From: Lutibacillus sp052034115
GTDB lineage: Bacteria; Actinomycetota; Actinomycetes; Actinomycetales; Dermatophilaceae
DNA: 64,000 nucleotides
NCBI GenBank assembly: GCA_052034115.1
Contig: JBPOIZ010000033.1
Span: 1 to 64,000 of the forward strand
Reading direction: 5' to 3'
In this document: in pieces, positions 50,173-58,370 of the stretch
Numbering within the stretch: position 1 is the first letter of the stretch
Layout: every line of letters begins with the position of its first letter
Notes under the pieces: generated by a model
What the model saw: only the letters and a program-made list of their open reading frames with translations
Databases searched by the model: none
Told to the model about the DNA's origin: nothing
Program-made: the position numbers and the translations under genes

Positions 50173-51890
50173 AGGTAGTGACCGGTGCTGCCGATGTTCT
50201 GGATCGAGCGGCCCGGCTCGGTGCCGTCCTTTCCGCCCACCAGGGTGCGGATGTACACGATCCGCTCCCCCTTCTTCCCGGAGATCCGAGCCCAGTCGTC
50301 CGGGTTGGTCGTGTTGGGCAGGTCCTCGTTCTCCTTGAACTCGTCGACGCAGGCAGCCAGCAGGTGGTCGACCCGCAGGCCCCGGTGGGCGGTGAGCAGC
50401 TCGTCCTTGATGGCCATCTTCTTGGCCCGGTCGACGATGTTCTGGATCATCGCCCCGGAGTTGAAGTCGCGGAAGTACAGCGTCTCCTTGTCGCCGCCGG
50501 CATACGTGACCTCGAGGAACTTGTTCTCCTCGATCTCGGCATACATGCGTTCCACGGTCGCGGCAATCATCGCGTCGACGGCACGCTGCGGATCCTGCGC
50601 GTGCTCGGCGAGGTCGTCCGGGTGGATGGGCAGGTCGACGGTGAGGTACTTGCTGAAGATGTCCCGCGCCGACTCGGCATCCGGCCGTTCGATCTTGATC
50701 TTCACATCGAGGCGACCCGGGCGCAGGATCGCCGGGTCGATCATGTCCTCCCGGTTCGAGGCACCGATGACGATGACGTTCTCCAGACGCTCCACCCCGT
50801 CGATCTCGGAGAGCAGCTGCGGCACGATCGTCGTCTCGACGTCGCTGGACACCCCGGACCCGCGGGTGCGGAACAGCGAGTCCATCTCGTCGAAGAACAC
50901 GACCACCGGGGTGCCGTCGGAGGCCTTCTCCCGGGCCCGCTGGAAGACCAATCGGATGTGCCGCTCGGTCTCGCCGACATACTTGTTGAGCAACTCGGGG
51001 CCCTTGATGTTGAGGAAGTAGCTCTTTCCCACCTCCGCTCCGGTGCGCTCGGCGACCTGGCGGGCCAAGGACGCGGCGACCGCCTTGGCGATGAGTGTCT
51101 TGCCGCAGCCGGGCGGCCCATAGAGCAGCACGCCCTTGGGTGGCCGCAGCTGGTAGCGGGTGAACAGGTCCGGGTGGAGGTAGGGCAGCTCGACGGCGTC
51201 GCGGATCTGGTCGATCTGGGCGCCGAGCCCGCCGATGTCCTCGTAGGAGATGTCCGGCACCTCTTCGAGGATGAGTTCCTCCACCTCGGACTTGGGCACG
51301 ACCTCGTAGACAAACCCACTGCGCTGATCGATGAGCACGGCATCTCCGACCCGGATCTTCGATCCACGCAGCGCGGCCGCAATACGGCAGACCCGCTCCT
51401 CGTCGGCGTGCGCGACGACGAGCAGACGGTCCGGACCGAGCGCCTCCTTGACGAGGACGACCTCGCCGACCCGCTCGTAGCCGCCCAACTCCACGACATT
51501 GAGGGCTTCGTTGAGGCGGACCTCGCGTCCGGGCCCGAGGTCCTCGGCGGCGATCGACGGACTGACCGCCACGCGCATCTTGCGGCCACCGGTGACGACG
51601 TCCACACAACCGTCCACCGGCTCGTCGACCACCAGACCGTACCCGCTCGGCGGTTGCGCGAGGCGGTCGACCTCGGAGCGCAAGGTGACGATCTGTTCGC
51701 GAGCCTCCTTGAGGGTGCGCACCAGCCGATCGTTCTGCCCGGACAGTGTCGAGACCGAGGTCTGCAGGTGCAGGACCCGCCGTTCCAGATCGCCGACCCG
51801 GCGTTGGGCACGCTCGCGCAGGTCCTGGACCTCGGCGTCCAGGTGTCGACGCTCGTCGTCAGGCTCGTTGGTCGGCTCGTCGGTCACCAT
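50169..51890 (-). CDS. arc: Proteasome-associated ATPase Arc/Mpa
   Basis: A 573-residue AAA ATPase that recognises Pup and threads proteins into the 20S core. Order: N-terminal coiled coil (about 20-80), two OB folds (about 85-205), AAA domain with Walker A GPPGCGKT at 258-265 and Walker B FFDEMD at 333-338, and a C-terminus ending GHYL where Mpa ends QYL, the proteasome-docking tail. GAGGAG precedes the ATG at 51890. It follows trmI on the same strand but has its own promoter. Confidence 0.95.
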   Translation of the reverse strand: MVTDEPTNEPDDERRHLDAEVQDLRERAQRRVGDLERRVLHLQTSVSTLSGQNDRLVRTLKEAREQIVTLRSEVDRLAQPPSGYGLVVDEPVDGCVDVVTGGRKMRVAVSPSIAAEDLGPGREVRLNEALNVVELGGYERVGEVVLVKEALGPDRLLVVAHADEERVCRIAAALRGSKIRVGDAVLIDQRSGFVYEVVPKSEVEELILEEVPDISYEDIGGLGAQIDQIRDAVELPYLHPDLFTRYQLRPPKGVLLYGPPGCGKTLIAKAVAASLARQVAERTGAEVGKSYFLNIKGPELLNKYVGETERHIRLVFQRAREKASDGTPVVVFFDEMDSLFRTRGSGVSSDVETTIVPQLLSEIDGVERLENVIVIGASNREDMIDPAILRPGRLDVKIKIERPDAESARDIFSKYLTVDLPIHPDDLAEHAQDPQRAVDAMIAATVERMYAEIEENKFLEVTYAGGDKETLYFRDFNSGAMIQNIVDRAKKMAIKDELLTAHRGLRVDHLLAACVDEFKENEDLPNTTNPDDWARISGKKGERIVYIRTLVGGKDGTEPGRSIQNIGSTGHYL

Positions 51891-51915
51891 GTCGCGCTCC
51901 TCACGTCCTAGGACG

Positions 51916-51921
51916 ACCCTA
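51916..51921 (-). promoter_or_regulatory. -10 box of arc built on a stop codon
   Basis: TAGGGT (51921-51916, minus strand) starts with the TAG stop of trmI and lies about 26 nt before the arc ATG. Confidence 0.45.
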
Positions 51922-52926
51922 ACCCGCGTCGGCCTCCAACGACCGGCGCAACCGCCGGACCTTGCGGTCGGAGACAGCTCGTTCGCCGATGTCCTCCGGG
52001 GTCCAGCCTTCGGCCGCCCGAGCCGGCTCGCTGTCGTCATACGCGCCCTTGGCCGGTCGGCGCGTGCGGCGCGGCGCGGCGGTGTCCGGTGCGAGCCGCC
52101 GGGTGGTGATCAGGAAGCCGGTGTGACCGTGCATCCGGTGCTCGGGACGCACGGCGAGCCCTTCGAGATGCCAGCCCCGGACCATCGCCTCCCACGCGCT
52201 GGGCTCGGTGTAGCCGCCGTGATCGCGGACCGCCTCGGCAACTCTGGAGAGCTGGGTGGCCGTGGCGACGTAGCAGATCAGCACCCCGCCAGGCACCAAC
52301 GCCTCCCCGACCGCCGCCAGACACTCCCAGGGGGCGAGCATGTCCAGGACCACCCGGTCGACAGTGCCCGGCGCCACGTGGCCGGGCAGCGACTCGACCA
52401 GGTCACCGACGACGACCTGCCAGGCGGGGTGGTCCTTGCCGAAGAAGGTGCGCGCGTTCGCCTGCGCGATCGCCGCGAAGTCGTCCCGCCGCTCGAAGGA
52501 GATGAGCCGACCGTGCTCCCCCACGGCTCGCAGCAGGGACATCGACAGCGCTCCCGACCCGACGCCGGCCTCGACGACCGTGGCGCCGGGGAAGATGTCG
52601 GCCATCATGACGATCTGGCCGGCATCCTTCGGGTAGACCACGGCCGCCCCGCGTGGCATGGACATGACGTAGTCGGCGAGCAGTGGGCGCAGCGCGAGGT
52701 ATTCCACTCCAGCGGTGTTGGCGACGACCGAGCCGTCCGGTGCCCCGATCAGGGCGTCGTGGGCGAGCCGGCCCCGGTGGGTGTGGAACTCCTTACCTGG
52801 TTCGAGGGCGATGGTGTGCATCCGCCCCTTACTGTCGGTCAGTTGGACGCGATCCCCGACGGCGAACGGCCCGCGCCGTTGCGCCGCCTCCCCCGATGGA
52901 GCAGGCGTGCTGTCGTGGTGGGTCAC
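51919..52926 (-). CDS. trmI: tRNA (adenine-58-N1)-methyltransferase
   Basis: A 335-residue SAM-dependent enzyme methylating A58 in the tRNA T-loop. An N-terminal beta domain (FAVGDRVQLTDSKGR, RLAHDALIG) is followed by the Rossmann methyltransferase with VVEAGVGSGALSMSLL and LDMLAPWE. The last 50 residues are a basic tail. Its position next to arc is common in actinobacteria. The GTG at 52926 follows the site-2 protease gene by 2 nt. Confidence 0.92.
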   Translation of the reverse strand: MTHHDSTPAPSGEAAQRRGPFAVGDRVQLTDSKGRMHTIALEPGKEFHTHRGRLAHDALIGAPDGSVVANTAGVEYLALRPLLADYVMSMPRGAAVVYPKDAGQIVMMADIFPGATVVEAGVGSGALSMSLLRAVGEHGRLISFERRDDFAAIAQANARTFFGKDHPAWQVVVGDLVESLPGHVAPGTVDRVVLDMLAPWECLAAVGEALVPGGVLICYVATATQLSRVAEAVRDHGGYTEPSAWEAMVRGWHLEGLAVRPEHRMHGHTGFLITTRRLAPDTAAPRRTRRPAKGAYDDSEPARAAEGWTPEDIGERAVSDRKVRRLRRSLEADAG

Positions 52927-52928
52927 GG

Positions 52929-54119
52929 CTACCGCTCCTGCTGCTGGGTGGGTTGAGGTGGGCCGGCCGCGGCCTGCTCGGAGCCCTGCCCGACGGCACG
53001 GCCGATCGCCGCGTCCAGGTCGGCACGGTGGATGCAGCCCATGGGTTCGCCGTCGGCCCCGAGGACGACCACGACGGCAGCTCCGCCGCTTTGCATCGCC
53101 TGCACGACATCCAGAACGCCACCGTTGGGGTCGGCCCAGACCACCCAGGGATCCGGCATCCGCGAGGTCACCGCCGCGACGGGGGTGGCCAACCGATCGG
53201 CAACCGGTATGGCGGCCACGCTGTCCAGGTCGACGATCCCCCGGGGACGCCGGTCCGCTCCGATGACCACCAGGGTGGCGTCTTCGCCGACGAGCGCGAG
53301 GGCCACCGAACCGCTCTCGTCCACGAGCCGGACCGGGCGCATGAGGTAGTCGGCGCGCAGGGGTTCGATCCGGGAACGCAGCGCTCCCACGGTGATCGCC
53401 CGTGAGGCGCCGAACCAGAGGAACGCCCCGACCATGACCACCCAGACCGCCGTGTAGGGGTCGAACTCCTCACCGTGCATCATCGGACGCACGAAGAACC
53501 AGTACACGACGAAGGCGGTGACGAACCGGCCGCACCACCCGGCCACGACCAGGCCCTTCCCCCGACTTCCGGTGAGCCCCCAGACCGCGGACTCCACCAG
53601 GTGTCCCCCGTCGAGCGGCAGGCCGGGCAGCAGGTTGAAGACGGCCACGAAGAGGTTGGCGAACGTCGCCGCTCCGAGGAGCAAGGTCATGGTCAGCCAG
53701 GGCGAGACCTGCGCGAGCCCATAGGCCAGCCCGGCGAGCACGAGGTTGGAGATCGGCCCCGACGCTGCGACGAGCGCGCTGGCCCCCGGCCTCGTGCCAC
53801 CGGAGTCGTAGATGGTGTGCCCACCCAGGAGGTGGACGACGATCCGGTTGACTTCATAGCCGGCCTGCTGGGCCACCAGGGCATGTGCGGCCTCGTGGAC
53901 GAGGACCGAGACGAGGAGCAGCAGGGCATACAGACCTGCCACGCCATACGCGTAGGCCAGGCCCTGGTCAGGACGGACCGCCGCTACCTGCGGCGCGAAG
54001 ATGAACACGACCGCTGCAGCGATGACCGGCCAGCTCTTGCCGAGGTAGACCGGGGCGCCGGCGATCGACCCGATCCGCCACCCGTAGGACGGCGCCGCCT
54101 CGCGCGCCTGCTTGCTCAT
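52929..54119 (-). CDS. Site-2 protease family zinc metalloprotease with CBS-like domain
   Basis: A 396-residue membrane protease. The zinc motif HEAAH lies in an early membrane helix (about residue 75), and NLLPGLPLDGGH supplies the third ligand (about residue 165). Five to six membrane segments are followed by a C-terminal pair of CBS-type repeats (about 235-370) that may sense nucleotides. The last 30 residues are Gln/Ala/Pro-rich. The substrate, perhaps an anti-sigma factor, is unknown. A -10 box 6 nt before the ATG implies a leaderless start. Confidence 0.9.
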   Translation of the reverse strand: MSKQAREAAPSYGWRIGSIAGAPVYLGKSWPVIAAAVVFIFAPQVAAVRPDQGLAYAYGVAGLYALLLLVSVLVHEAAHALVAQQAGYEVNRIVVHLLGGHTIYDSGGTRPGASALVAASGPISNLVLAGLAYGLAQVSPWLTMTLLLGAATFANLFVAVFNLLPGLPLDGGHLVESAVWGLTGSRGKGLVVAGWCGRFVTAFVVYWFFVRPMMHGEEFDPYTAVWVVMVGAFLWFGASRAITVGALRSRIEPLRADYLMRPVRLVDESGSVALALVGEDATLVVIGADRRPRGIVDLDSVAAIPVADRLATPVAAVTSRMPDPWVVWADPNGGVLDVVQAMQSGGAAVVVVLGADGEPMGCIHRADLDAAIGRAVGQGSEQAAAGPPQPTQQQER

Positions 54120-54131
54120 GGCGAAACCCTA
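54120..54131 (-). promoter_or_regulatory. -10 box of a leaderless promoter for the site-2 protease gene
   Basis: TAGGGT (54131-54126, minus strand) is 6 nt before the ATG at 54119. Confidence 0.5.
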
Positions 54132-54144
54132 ACCGCCCACCCCG

Positions 54145-54223
54145 CGGAACCTTCCACTCGACGCCATCTGGGACCCGCAAAGGCCCGAACCGACCACGGA
54201 ACCCTCCCCCGGACGCGGTCTGG
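54145..54223 (+). repeat. Imperfect direct repeats with ECF-promoter-like pattern
   Basis: Two copies about 30 bp long start with CGGAACC at 54145 and 54197 (52-bp period). In each, GGAACC and TCTGG are separated by exactly 15 nt. This resembles an ECF sigma -35/-10 pair, pointing toward the RecB-like gene; they could equally be activator sites. The region lies between two divergent leaderless promoters. Confidence 0.4.
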
Positions 54224-54256
54224 GGACGGCGCGAGCGGCCTGTCGGCGCGGCGGCA

Positions 54257-54268
54257 TACAGTCGGTGC
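54257..54268 (+). promoter_or_regulatory. -10 box of a leaderless promoter for the RecB-like nuclease
   Basis: TACAGT (54257-54262) is 6 nt before the ATG at 54269. Confidence 0.45.
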
Positions 54269-55138
54269 ATGCCCGCCGCGATCTCCCCGAGCCGCGCGGC
54301 CGACTTCATGCAGTGCCCGTTGCTGTATCGGTTCCGGGTGGTCGACCGCCTGACCGCCGCCCCCAGCCCCGCGGCGGCCCGCGGCACGCTCGTCCACGCC
54401 GTGCTGGAACGCCTCTTCGACCTCCCGGCTGCGCAGCGTTCCGTGGACGCGGCGGTGGCGCTCATCGCCCCTCAGTGGCAGCGGCTGGTCGAGGAGGAGC
54501 CGGAGCTGGCGACCGTCCTGGACGCCTCCGCCTCGCCGACCGGCGACTCCGACGCCGAGGGCCGGTGGCTCCAGGGCGCCGCTGAGCTCGTCCGGCGCTG
54601 GTTCGACCTGGAAGATCCCACCAGGCTGGAGCCGGCCGAGCGGGAGCTCTACGTCGAGACCGACAGCGACGGGCTGACCCTGCGCGGGTACGTCGACCGT
54701 CTCGACGAAGCACCCGACGGCTCCCTGCGAGTCGTCGACTACAAGACCGGGCGGGCGCCGTCGGAGCTGTTCGAGGGCAAGGCGTTGTTCCAGATGCGGT
54801 TCTACGCGCTCGTCCTGTGGCGCACCCGGGGGGTTGTCCCCCGCATGCTCCAGCTGGTCTATCTCGGCAACGGCGAGATCGTGCGGTTCCACCCCGACGA
54901 GGCCGACCTGCTCGCCACCGAGCGCAAGGTCAAGGCGCTATGGTCCGCCATCGAGCGATCCGCCCAGACCGGCGAGTGGCGCCCGCGCCGGTCCAGGCTG
55001 TGTGACTGGTGCGACTGGAAGGACCTGTGCCCCGAGTGGGGCGGCACTCCCCCGCCGTTGCCCGACGACGCCGTTCACCGTGCGCTCGACCCCGCGCTCG
55101 CCGGTGGCGTGGACATCGTCACCGAGACCGGCGACTGA
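54269..55138 (+). CDS. RecB-like exonuclease with iron-sulfur Cys motif
   Basis: A 289-residue PD-(D/E)XK nuclease of the Cas4/AddB-C-terminal type. The active site shows in RGTLVHAVLE (His), RGYVDRLDE (Asp) and VVDYKTGR (Asp-x-Lys). Cys16 (MQCPLLYRF) and the cluster CDWCDWKDLCPEW supply four Cys for a 4Fe-4S centre. It stands alone, without a helicase partner or CRISPR genes, so a repair role is more likely than Cas4. No close neighbour shares its strand. Confidence 0.88.
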   Translation: MPAAISPSRAADFMQCPLLYRFRVVDRLTAAPSPAAARGTLVHAVLERLFDLPAAQRSVDAAVALIAPQWQRLVEEEPELATVLDASASPTGDSDAEGRWLQGAAELVRRWFDLEDPTRLEPAERELYVETDSDGLTLRGYVDRLDEAPDGSLRVVDYKTGRAPSELFEGKALFQMRFYALVLWRTRGVVPRMLQLVYLGNGEIVRFHPDEADLLATERKVKALWSAIERSAQTGEWRPRRSRLCDWCDWKDLCPEWGGTPPPLPDDAVHRALDPALAGGVDIVTETGD

Positions 55139-55193
55139 CCCGGCAGGCCGCGGCCGAGCCTCGCGGCGTCGCGACCGGGCGCCCGCGCGCCTC

Positions 55194-56570
55194 CTACACG
55201 GTATGGCGGTCGGCCACCGTCAGCGCCTCGTCGAGGATGGCGAGCCCGCGTTGGGCATCCTCGACGGTGATGGTGCAGGGGGGCACGACGTGGGTGCGGT
55301 TGAAGTGGACGAACGGCCACAAACCTGCAGCCTTGCAGGCGGCCGCGAATTCGTTCATCGGGGCGGCCGCAGCCCCGCCGGCGTTGAACGGCACCAGGGG
55401 CTCACGGGTCTCGCGGCTCCGCACCAACTCAAGACCCCAGAAGACACCGAGCCCACGCACCTCGCCGACCGACGGGTGCTCCGCGGCCAAGGCGCGCAGG
55501 CCCGGCCCAAAGACGTCCGTGCCGAGCATCCGCGCGTGCTCGATGATGCCTTCGTCCTTGAATATCTCGATCGAGGCGACCGCGGAACCGCACGCCAGGG
55601 GGTGACCGGAATAGGTCAGGCCACCTGGGAACGGACGCTGCTCGAACGTCGCGGCGATGGCGTCGGAGATGACCACACCGCCGAGTGGGACGTAGCCCGA
55701 GTTGACCCCCTTGGCGAAGGTGATCAGGTCCGGCGTGACGCCCCAATGGTCGACGGCGAACCACTCGCCGCACCGGCCGAACCCGGCCATGACCTCATCG
55801 GCGATGAAGACGATGCCGAACTCGTCACAGATCTGCCGGACACCGGCGAGGTAACCGTCCGGCGGGACGAGGATGCCGTTCGTGCCGACCACTGTCTCGA
55901 GGATGATCGCGGCCACCGTGGCCGGCCCTTCCACCATGAGGGTGTCCCGCAGGTGCTGCAGGGCCCGCTCACACTCCTGCGCGTCGTCCTGCGAGTGGAA
56001 TGCCGACCGATAGGTGTAGGGCCCCCAGAAGTGGACGACGCCCGGCATACCGGGCTCGCTCGGCCACCGGCGCGGGTCGCCGGTCAGCATGATCGCGCCG
56101 TTCGTCGCCCCGTGGTAAGAGCGGTAGGTCGCCATGATCTTGACCCGCCCGGTGTGCAGCCGTGCCATCCGGATCGCGTTCTCGTTGGCCTCGGCGCCGC
56201 CATTCGTGAAGAAGACCTTGTTCAGCCCTTCCGGCGCCACCTCGGCGATCAGCCGGGCCGCCTCCGAGCGCACGTCGTTGGCGAACGAGGGCTGGATGGT
56301 GCACAGCCGGGCGGCCTGCTCCTGGATGGCCTCGACAAGGCGCGGGTGCTGGTAGCCGATGTTGACATTGACCAGCTGGCTGGAGAAGTCCAGGTAGGTC
56401 TTCCCCGCGTAGTCGGTGAACGTCGATCCCTCCGCCGAGGCGATCGGCAGCGGGTCGATGAGCGCCTGCGCCGACCACGAGTGGAAGACGTGCGCCCGGT
56501 CATCGCGTCGGACCTGGGCCTCGTCGGCTGCGGTGGCGGCAGCAAGAGGGCTACCGGTGAGTGTGGACAT
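55194..56570 (-). CDS. Class III PLP-dependent aminotransferase
   Basis: A 458-residue omega-type aminotransferase. The PLP Lys lies in DLITFAKGVNSGY, preceded by FIADEVMAGFGRCG (PLP-ring Asp), and TNGGAEANENAIRMAR binds phosphate. Such enzymes use beta-alanine, GABA, taurine or diamines. Pairing with an aminobutyraldehyde-type dehydrogenase 138 bp upstream suggests polyamine or omega-amino acid catabolism, but the exact substrate is not readable. GAGGAAGG precedes the ATG. Confidence 0.88.
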   Translation of the reverse strand: MSTLTGSPLAAATAADEAQVRRDDRAHVFHSWSAQALIDPLPIASAEGSTFTDYAGKTYLDFSSQLVNVNIGYQHPRLVEAIQEQAARLCTIQPSFANDVRSEAARLIAEVAPEGLNKVFFTNGGAEANENAIRMARLHTGRVKIMATYRSYHGATNGAIMLTGDPRRWPSEPGMPGVVHFWGPYTYRSAFHSQDDAQECERALQHLRDTLMVEGPATVAAIILETVVGTNGILVPPDGYLAGVRQICDEFGIVFIADEVMAGFGRCGEWFAVDHWGVTPDLITFAKGVNSGYVPLGGVVISDAIAATFEQRPFPGGLTYSGHPLACGSAVASIEIFKDEGIIEHARMLGTDVFGPGLRALAAEHPSVGEVRGLGVFWGLELVRSRETREPLVPFNAGGAAAAPMNEFAAACKAAGLWPFVHFNRTHVVPPCTITVEDAQRGLAILDEALTVADRHTV

Positions 56571-56708
56571 CGTTGGCCTTCCTCGGAACGGGTCTGGCGG
56601 TGCTGCGCGGGTATGACGTGCGGGGGCTCGCCGGTATGGCGGGCACGTCGTGGGGGTCCTGCGTCGAGGTCGAGTATGCCGCCTCGCCGCAGTCCGTCCG
56701 AGCCGGGG

Positions 56709-58193
56709 CTACCTGAGCGAACGGTCCGTGAAGATGGTCCGGTGCCAGCCCTTGCGGGCCACCCCGGTGATAACGGTCATCACGTGCTTGACCTGTGTGT
56801 ACTCCTCGAAGGAGTAGGTCGACATGTCCTTACCGAAGCCGCTCGACTTGAACCCACCGTGCGGCATCTCGCTGATGATCGGGATGTGGTCGTTGATCCA
56901 CACGCACCCCGCGCTGATCTCGCGCATGGCCCGCTGGGCCCGTAGATGGCTCGATGTCCACGCCGAGGCCGCCAAGCCGAACGGTGAGTCGTTGGCCTGA
57001 TCGATCGCTTCGTCGTCACCGTCGAACGGCAGCACGACGAGCACCGGCCCGAACACCTCGTCGCAGACGATCTCTGCGGTGCGCGCGGCGTCGACGATCA
57101 GCGTCGGCTCGTAGTAGGCCCCGGCCACCAACGCCCCGCCCGGAATCCGCCCCCCGGTGACGACCCGCGCGCCACCGGAGCGCGCGCGATCGACGAACCC
57201 GGCCACGCGCTCCTGCTGGCGCCTCGAGATGAGGGGTCCGAGATCGGTGTCCGGGTCCATCGGGTCGCCCAGGCGGACCTGAGACATCAGATCCGCGACC
57301 CCGGCGACGAACGCGTCGTAGAGCGGGCGCTGCACGTAGGCGCGGGTCGCCGCGGTGCAGTCCTGCCCGGTGTTGATCAGCGAGCCGGCCACCGCGCCAT
57401 GGACGGCGGCCTCGACGTCGGCGTCGTCGAACACGACGAACGGTGCCTTGCCGCCCAGCTCCAGATGCACCCGCTTCGGGCCCGCGCTGGCCAGCTCCAT
57501 GATCCGCCGGCCGACTGGCGTCGATCCGGTGAACGAGACCATCCGCACGTCCGGGTGAGCCATCAGCGCCTCGCCGGCCACCGGACCAGCACCGGTCACG
57601 ACGTTGATCACCCCGTCGGGGATGCCGGCCTCTTGAGCGGCGAGGGCGACGTCCACCGAGGTCAGGGGGGTGTTCTCGGCAGGCTTGAGGACGATGGTGT
57701 TCCCCGCCGCGACCGCGGGGAGGATCTTCCACATGGCCATCTGCAGCGGGTAGTTCCACGGCGCGATCGAGCCGACGACGCCGATGGGTTCGCGGCGGAT
57801 GCTGCTCGTGTGGTCGGCGGAGTACTCGCCGGTCGCCTGGCCGGGCAGATGCCGCGCCGCCCCGGCGAAGAAGCGGACGTTGTCGATCGACCCCGGCACG
57901 TCGAACTCGGTGGCGAGCCGGATCGGCTTACCGGTCTGCGAGGTTTCCCGCTCCGCGAGCTCGCGGGCCTGCGCATCGAGGCGATCGGCCAGCGCGTGCA
58001 GTGCACTGCTGCGTTCGGCGGGCGTCGCCCGGGACCACTGCTGGTATGCCGTGCGTGCCGCGCTGACGGCGGCGTCGACGTCGGCCGCGCTCGCTCCGGC
58101 ATACCGATGGATGACCTGCCCCGTGGCCGGGTTGATGACGTCGAGCTGGGCGGTGTCCGTCCCCTCGACCCGCTGCCCACCGATGACCTGCAT
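56709..58193 (-). CDS. Aldehyde dehydrogenase, gamma-aminobutyraldehyde type
   Basis: A 494-residue NAD-dependent aldehyde dehydrogenase. Catalytic Glu is in LELGGKAP and catalytic Cys in NTGQDCTAATR; APWNYPLQMAMWKI and FGPVLVVL are also standard. The sequence is closest to 4-aminobutyraldehyde (PatD-like) enzymes. The ATG at 58193 follows GGAGG; an upstream ATG at 58205 overlaps that site and is rejected. Together with the next aminotransferase it would take an amine to the amino acid and on to the oxo acid. Confidence 0.9.
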   Translation of the reverse strand: MQVIGGQRVEGTDTAQLDVINPATGQVIHRYAGASAADVDAAVSAARTAYQQWSRATPAERSSALHALADRLDAQARELAERETSQTGKPIRLATEFDVPGSIDNVRFFAGAARHLPGQATGEYSADHTSSIRREPIGVVGSIAPWNYPLQMAMWKILPAVAAGNTIVLKPAENTPLTSVDVALAAQEAGIPDGVINVVTGAGPVAGEALMAHPDVRMVSFTGSTPVGRRIMELASAGPKRVHLELGGKAPFVVFDDADVEAAVHGAVAGSLINTGQDCTAATRAYVQRPLYDAFVAGVADLMSQVRLGDPMDPDTDLGPLISRRQQERVAGFVDRARSGGARVVTGGRIPGGALVAGAYYEPTLIVDAARTAEIVCDEVFGPVLVVLPFDGDDEAIDQANDSPFGLAASAWTSSHLRAQRAMREISAGCVWINDHIPIISEMPHGGFKSSGFGKDMSTYSFEEYTQVKHVMTVITGVARKGWHRTIFTDRSLR

Positions 58194-58222
58194 GTTCGCC
58201 TCCATGACGACGTGATCGGGTC

Positions 58223-58228
58223 ATCCTA
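58223..58228 (-). promoter_or_regulatory. -10 box of the aldehyde dehydrogenase gene
   Basis: TAGGAT (58228-58223, minus strand) gives a leader of about 23 nt that contains GGAGG. Confidence 0.4.
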
Positions 58229-58281
58229 GCCAGGCCGCGGCCGGGCGCGGACGGGGCGATCCCGCTCACACCTGCGACAGA

Positions 58282-58295
58282 TTAGGCATACCTAA
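58282..58295. promoter_or_regulatory. DtxR/IdeR-type iron box upstream of ndh
   Basis: TTAGGCATACCTAA is a palindrome with arms TTAGG and CCTAA, matching the core of the DtxR/IdeR iron-repressor site. It lies 75 bp before the NDH-2 gene and about 55 bp from the divergent aldehyde dehydrogenase promoter. Confidence 0.6.
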
Positions 58296-58370
58296 CATGA
58301 CCCGGCTGTTGCCTCGGATGACCACCCACCAGCGGCCGCCGACGCGGCCGCACGACAGGTAAGGAACGGC

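Noticed and set aside
54269..55138. cas4
   Set aside because: The Cys and nuclease motifs fit, but there is no CRISPR array or cas gene in the window and such lone RecB-like proteins are common in actinobacteria.
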